Shown here in pieces: positions 41,627 to 44,190 of a stretch of 44,190 nucleotides of DNA; position 1 is the stretch's first letter; each line of letters opens with the position of its first letter. The notes below the pieces were generated by a model. The model was not told where the DNA came from and ran no database searches. It saw only the letters and a list, made by a program, of their open reading frames with translations. The DNA is taken from contig CAMQTD010000002.1 in NCBI GenBank assembly GCA_947036995.1, forward strand, positions 1 through 44,190, given 5' to 3'. Made by a program: the position numbers and the translations under genes. This DNA is from an uncultured Parabacteroides sp. (GTDB taxonomy: Bacteria > Bacteroidota > Bacteroidia > Bacteroidales > Tannerellaceae).

Positions 41627-43843
41627 ATGGATAATCTATCTTTTTTCACACCTGAAGAGCGCAAAGATTTCTTTTGTAAATACAAGCTTTTATTACGTAG
41701 TATGGATTCTTTTGTTCGCAAAGATGATATCTCCAAGATACGTAGAATAATGGCAACTGTTTTTATGCAAGAGTGCTATGGAAGAGATAAAAATGGGATC
41801 AATGGCTTGCTCCGAAATATGGACACAGCACTGATTGCTATCAATGAAATAGGATTGAAACGTACGGCTGTATTAGGCTTAATTCTTTACCGCCCAGTAT
41901 TCAAAAACTTAATTTCGTTAAGAGAAATAGAACAGATATTTGATGCAGATGTTGCACTTATCATCAGTAGATTGATAAAAACATCAGACCTCTATTCGCG
42001 CAATACGGCTATCAATTCGGAAAACTTTCACCTGTTGTTACTCTCTTTCTCAGAGGATGTACGCGTTATTCTACTCATGATTGCTGATCGATTGTGCATG
42101 CTGCGCTATGGCAAACGGTTAATCAACGAAAATGATCTGCTTAAACTGGCTGTTGAGGCGTCGTTCCTATACGCTCCACTTTCTCATAGATTGGGTTTGT
42201 ATAAGGTTAAAAGTGAGATGGAAGATCTCTCGCTGAAATACACCGACCGTAAAATGTTTGATTTTATTAAATCTAAATTAAACGAAACCAAGCGTTCGCG
42301 CGATGCCTATATTGCAGAATTTATCGCACCCGTAAAAGCAAAAATTGAAGCAACAGGACTTAAATTCGAAATCAAAGGGCGTATTAAATCAATCCATTCT
42401 ATTTGGAATAAACTGAAAAAGCAAAAAGTTGAATTTGAAGGGATTTACGACCTCTTTGCTATTCGTGTTGTAATTGATACTCCTCCCGAGAAGGAACATG
42501 CAGTTTGTTGGCAAGTATATTCAATTATCACGGATATGTATCAACCCAATCCTAACCGATTAAAAGACTGGCTCTCGATCCCTAAAACAAATGGATACGA
42601 ATCGTTACATATCACCGTGATGGGTGCACAAAATAAATGGGTTGAGGTGCAAATTCGGAGTAAGCGTATGGATGAAATTGCCGAAAAAGGACTTGCTGCA
42701 CACTGGAAATACAAGGGCTTAAAGGCAGAGAATGGCATCGATGAGTTTATGAATAATGTGCGTGAGGTACTCGAATCTAAAGATAGTAGTTCTGCCGATC
42801 TGATGCAGGATATGAAGTTAGATCTGTATGCCCACGAGATATACGTATTTACCCCACAAGGGGAATTAATGAAATTAGCAAAAGGGGCTACTGTGCTCGA
42901 CTTTGCCTTTAGTATCCACAGTAAATTGGGTAGTAAATGTGTGTCGGCACGTGTAAACGGAAAAAATGTCCCCATCAAACATACACTAAAGAATGGCGAC
43001 CAAGTAGAGGTTATCACCTCTTCGTCTCAAAAACCGAAAAGAGATTGGCTAACGTTTGTTACCACCTCAAAAGCGCGTGTTAAGATTAAGCAGACACTGA
43101 GAGAGGAGGCTGCAAAATCGGCCGAATTCTCGAAAGAACTGCTGCAACGCAGGTTTAAGAATCGCAAAATTGAGATTGAAGAGTCTACCCTTATGCGTAT
43201 GATTAAGAAAATGGGCTTCAAAACGGTTACAGACTTCTATATCGAGATTGCAGAAGATAAATTAGATATCAACGTTGTGCTGGAAGAGTATATAGCACTA
43301 GCAAAGAAAGAAAAAGAGCCTGCCGAACATACAGAGTTACGTAGTGCCGAAAACTACGATACCACAACAGAGGTAGAGGAGATATCGAGCCGTCAAGATG
43401 TTTTGATGATTGATAAAGACCTTACAGGCATCGAATATAAACTAGCCAAATGCTGCGCACCAATCTACGGCGATGAGGTGTTCGGATTTGTATCCACACA
43501 GGGCATAAAAATTCATCGCATGGACTGTCCCAATGCCCAACAGATGATGAGTAGATTTGGCTATCGCATCATCAAAGCAAAATGGAGCGGAAAGAGTGGT
43601 ATGGGGTATTTAGTGCATCTACGTGTAGTGGGTAGAGATGACATCTCTATTGTAACGAATATCACGTCTGTGATCTCTAAAGAAAATGGGATTACATTGC
43701 GATCATTTAATATTGATTCTATTGATGGACTGTTTCAAGGTACATTTGCCGTATTGCTCCGCGATACAAATTCATTGGCGATGCTCTCTAAGAAGATCAG
43801 AGCGGTGAAGGGGGTTAAGAGTGTTGAGCGGGTGAAGGCGTAA
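41627..43843 (+). CDS. RelA/SpoT-family (p)ppGpp synthetase with degenerate hydrolase domain
   Basis: A long RSH protein of 738 aa. ATG 41627 (MDNLSFF) replaces the TTG of the track. The N-terminal HD region (about 15-180) has lost the key residues: where AALLHDVVEDT is expected it reads LGLILYRPVFKN, and the other HD histidines are also absent. The synthetase domain (about 225-365) is intact, with GRIKSIHSIWNKLKK, YDLFAIRVV and RLKDWLSIPKTNGYESLHITV. TGS (about 395-460), helical, zinc-finger-like (LAKCCAPIYGDEV, HRMDCPNA) and ACT (about 660-735) domains follow. It is probably a synthetase-only stringent-response enzyme, working beside a second RSH elsewhere. Confidence 0.93.
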   Translation: MDNLSFFTPEERKDFFCKYKLLLRSMDSFVRKDDISKIRRIMATVFMQECYGRDKNGINGLLRNMDTALIAINEIGLKRTAVLGLILYRPVFKNLISLREIEQIFDADVALIISRLIKTSDLYSRNTAINSENFHLLLLSFSEDVRVILLMIADRLCMLRYGKRLINENDLLKLAVEASFLYAPLSHRLGLYKVKSEMEDLSLKYTDRKMFDFIKSKLNETKRSRDAYIAEFIAPVKAKIEATGLKFEIKGRIKSIHSIWNKLKKQKVEFEGIYDLFAIRVVIDTPPEKEHAVCWQVYSIITDMYQPNPNRLKDWLSIPKTNGYESLHITVMGAQNKWVEVQIRSKRMDEIAEKGLAAHWKYKGLKAENGIDEFMNNVREVLESKDSSSADLMQDMKLDLYAHEIYVFTPQGELMKLAKGATVLDFAFSIHSKLGSKCVSARVNGKNVPIKHTLKNGDQVEVITSSSQKPKRDWLTFVTTSKARVKIKQTLREEAAKSAEFSKELLQRRFKNRKIEIEESTLMRMIKKMGFKTVTDFYIEIAEDKLDINVVLEEYIALAKKEKEPAEHTELRSAENYDTTTEVEEISSRQDVLMIDKDLTGIEYKLAKCCAPIYGDEVFGFVSTQGIKIHRMDCPNAQQMMSRFGYRIIKAKWSGKSGMGYLVHLRVVGRDDISIVTNITSVISKENGITLRSFNIDSIDGLFQGTFAVLLRDTNSLAMLSKKIRAVKGVKSVERVKA

Positions 43844-43869
43844 GTGTGATGATATAATCGGGAATGGAT

Positions 43870-43921
43870 AAATCAAACGGCACTAAAATAATTTGTAAAT
43901 TGTTTTAGTGCCGTTTGATTT
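43870..43921. terminator. Bidirectional terminator after the RSH gene
   Basis: AAATCAAACGGCACTAAAA pairs perfectly with TTTTAGTGCCGTTTGATTT (19 bp). The 14-nt loop contains AATTTGTAAATT. It separates the RSH gene from the convergent gene at the right edge. Confidence 0.8.
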
Positions 43922-43936
43922 AAATGAACGCTATCT

Positions 43937-44180
43937 CTAACGAATAATAAAAAAGTTTCCTAAATACCAATCCATACCACTATATTTAGTAGGATTCTTT
44001 TCATAATCAGGACACATATCATTTTTAAATGTATAGACAAAGCAGATGTCGCAATATAGATTTTGTTTCCATATTTTACGCGCAATTTCTTAGGGAGTAC
44101 GCTGATAAATTTACTTTAGGAATAAATGGTTTATTTTGTGCCAAAAGGATTTGACACAGCAAAAATAAACAGAGTCCCAT
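43937..44180 (-). pseudogene. Small secreted protein gene with apparent +1 frameshift
   Basis: Neither half appears in the ORF track. ATG 44180 opens a signal peptide, MGLCLFLLCQILLAQ, followed by NKPFIPKVNLSAYSLRNCA, then a stop at 44078-44076. A second frame is open from 44089 to the stop at 43937 and encodes ARKIWKQNLYCDICF... ending YLGNFFIIR, with cysteines and aromatics like a real secreted domain. Together they span 244 bp, 81 codons plus one base, so one inserted base near 44079-44089 would explain both. A strong terminator follows. The family is not recognised, and a sequencing error is possible. Confidence 0.5.
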
Positions 44181-44190
44181 TAAGCTGCAT

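Noticed and set aside
42541-43017. Minus-strand ORF of 158 aa inside the RSH gene
   Set aside because: Antisense shadow of conserved synthetase and TGS coding sequence.

Overview
The window looks like a chromosomal segment of a Bacteroidota member, most likely order Bacteroidales. The evidence is SusC/SusD pairs, FecI/FecR-type sigma and anti-sigma genes, a Bacteroidetes-type LptD, BamA with tandem Skp/OmpH genes, DUF6242, DUF1343 (NamZ) and DUF4301 genes, AT-rich DNA, secreted proteins cleaved after ...AQ, and promoters of the form TTTG-N19-TAnnTTTG (clearest before the tRNA operon). No insertion sequence, prophage or CRISPR array is visible.

Layout. 1-11.7 kb: a nutrient-uptake locus on the minus strand. 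An anti-sigma gene is followed by a SusC/SusD pair, a terminator and a second SusC/SusD pair whose SusD runs off the window. The ECF sigma gene is divergent from the anti-sigma gene. Between the anti-sigma gene and the first SusC lies a plus-strand promoter/terminator unit that looks like a cis-antisense sRNA of the Bacteroides DonS kind. 11.8-12.0 kb: an untracked 50-aa gene. 12.4-19.5 kb: an envelope block (DUF6242 lipoprotein, isoprenyl transferase, BamA, two Skp/OmpH chaperones, glutamate racemase, a small lipoprotein). 19.6-28.98 kb: YccF, an M23 peptidase lipoprotein, two META-domain lipoproteins, a NamZ-like muramidase, an HD phosphohydrolase, LptD and a degenerate protease-TPR protein.

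29.2-31.0 kb: tRNA-Tyr and tRNA-Gly share one promoter. Next to them is an unusual 1.6-kb stretch with a candidate structured RNA, a 26-aa ORF coupled to an orphan 118-aa gene, and several inverted repeats, one of them MITE-like. 31.0-33.0 kb: uracil permease and a divergent TetR regulator. 33.0-39.9 kb: a complete phosphate regulon, pstS-pstC-pstA-pstB-phoU-phoB-phoR, with a Pho-box-like triple repeat before pstS. 39.9-43.8 kb: DUF4301 and a RelA/SpoT protein whose hydrolase domain has lost its HD residues. The window ends in a small secreted-protein gene that appears frameshifted.

Most of the window is ordinary core genome. The best candidates for undescribed biology are the antisense RNA unit at 9.85-9.96 kb, the RNA/small-ORF locus at 29.6-30.4 kb and the palindromic region at 30.4-31.0 kb. 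Family assignments come from motif recognition by eye; no database search was run.
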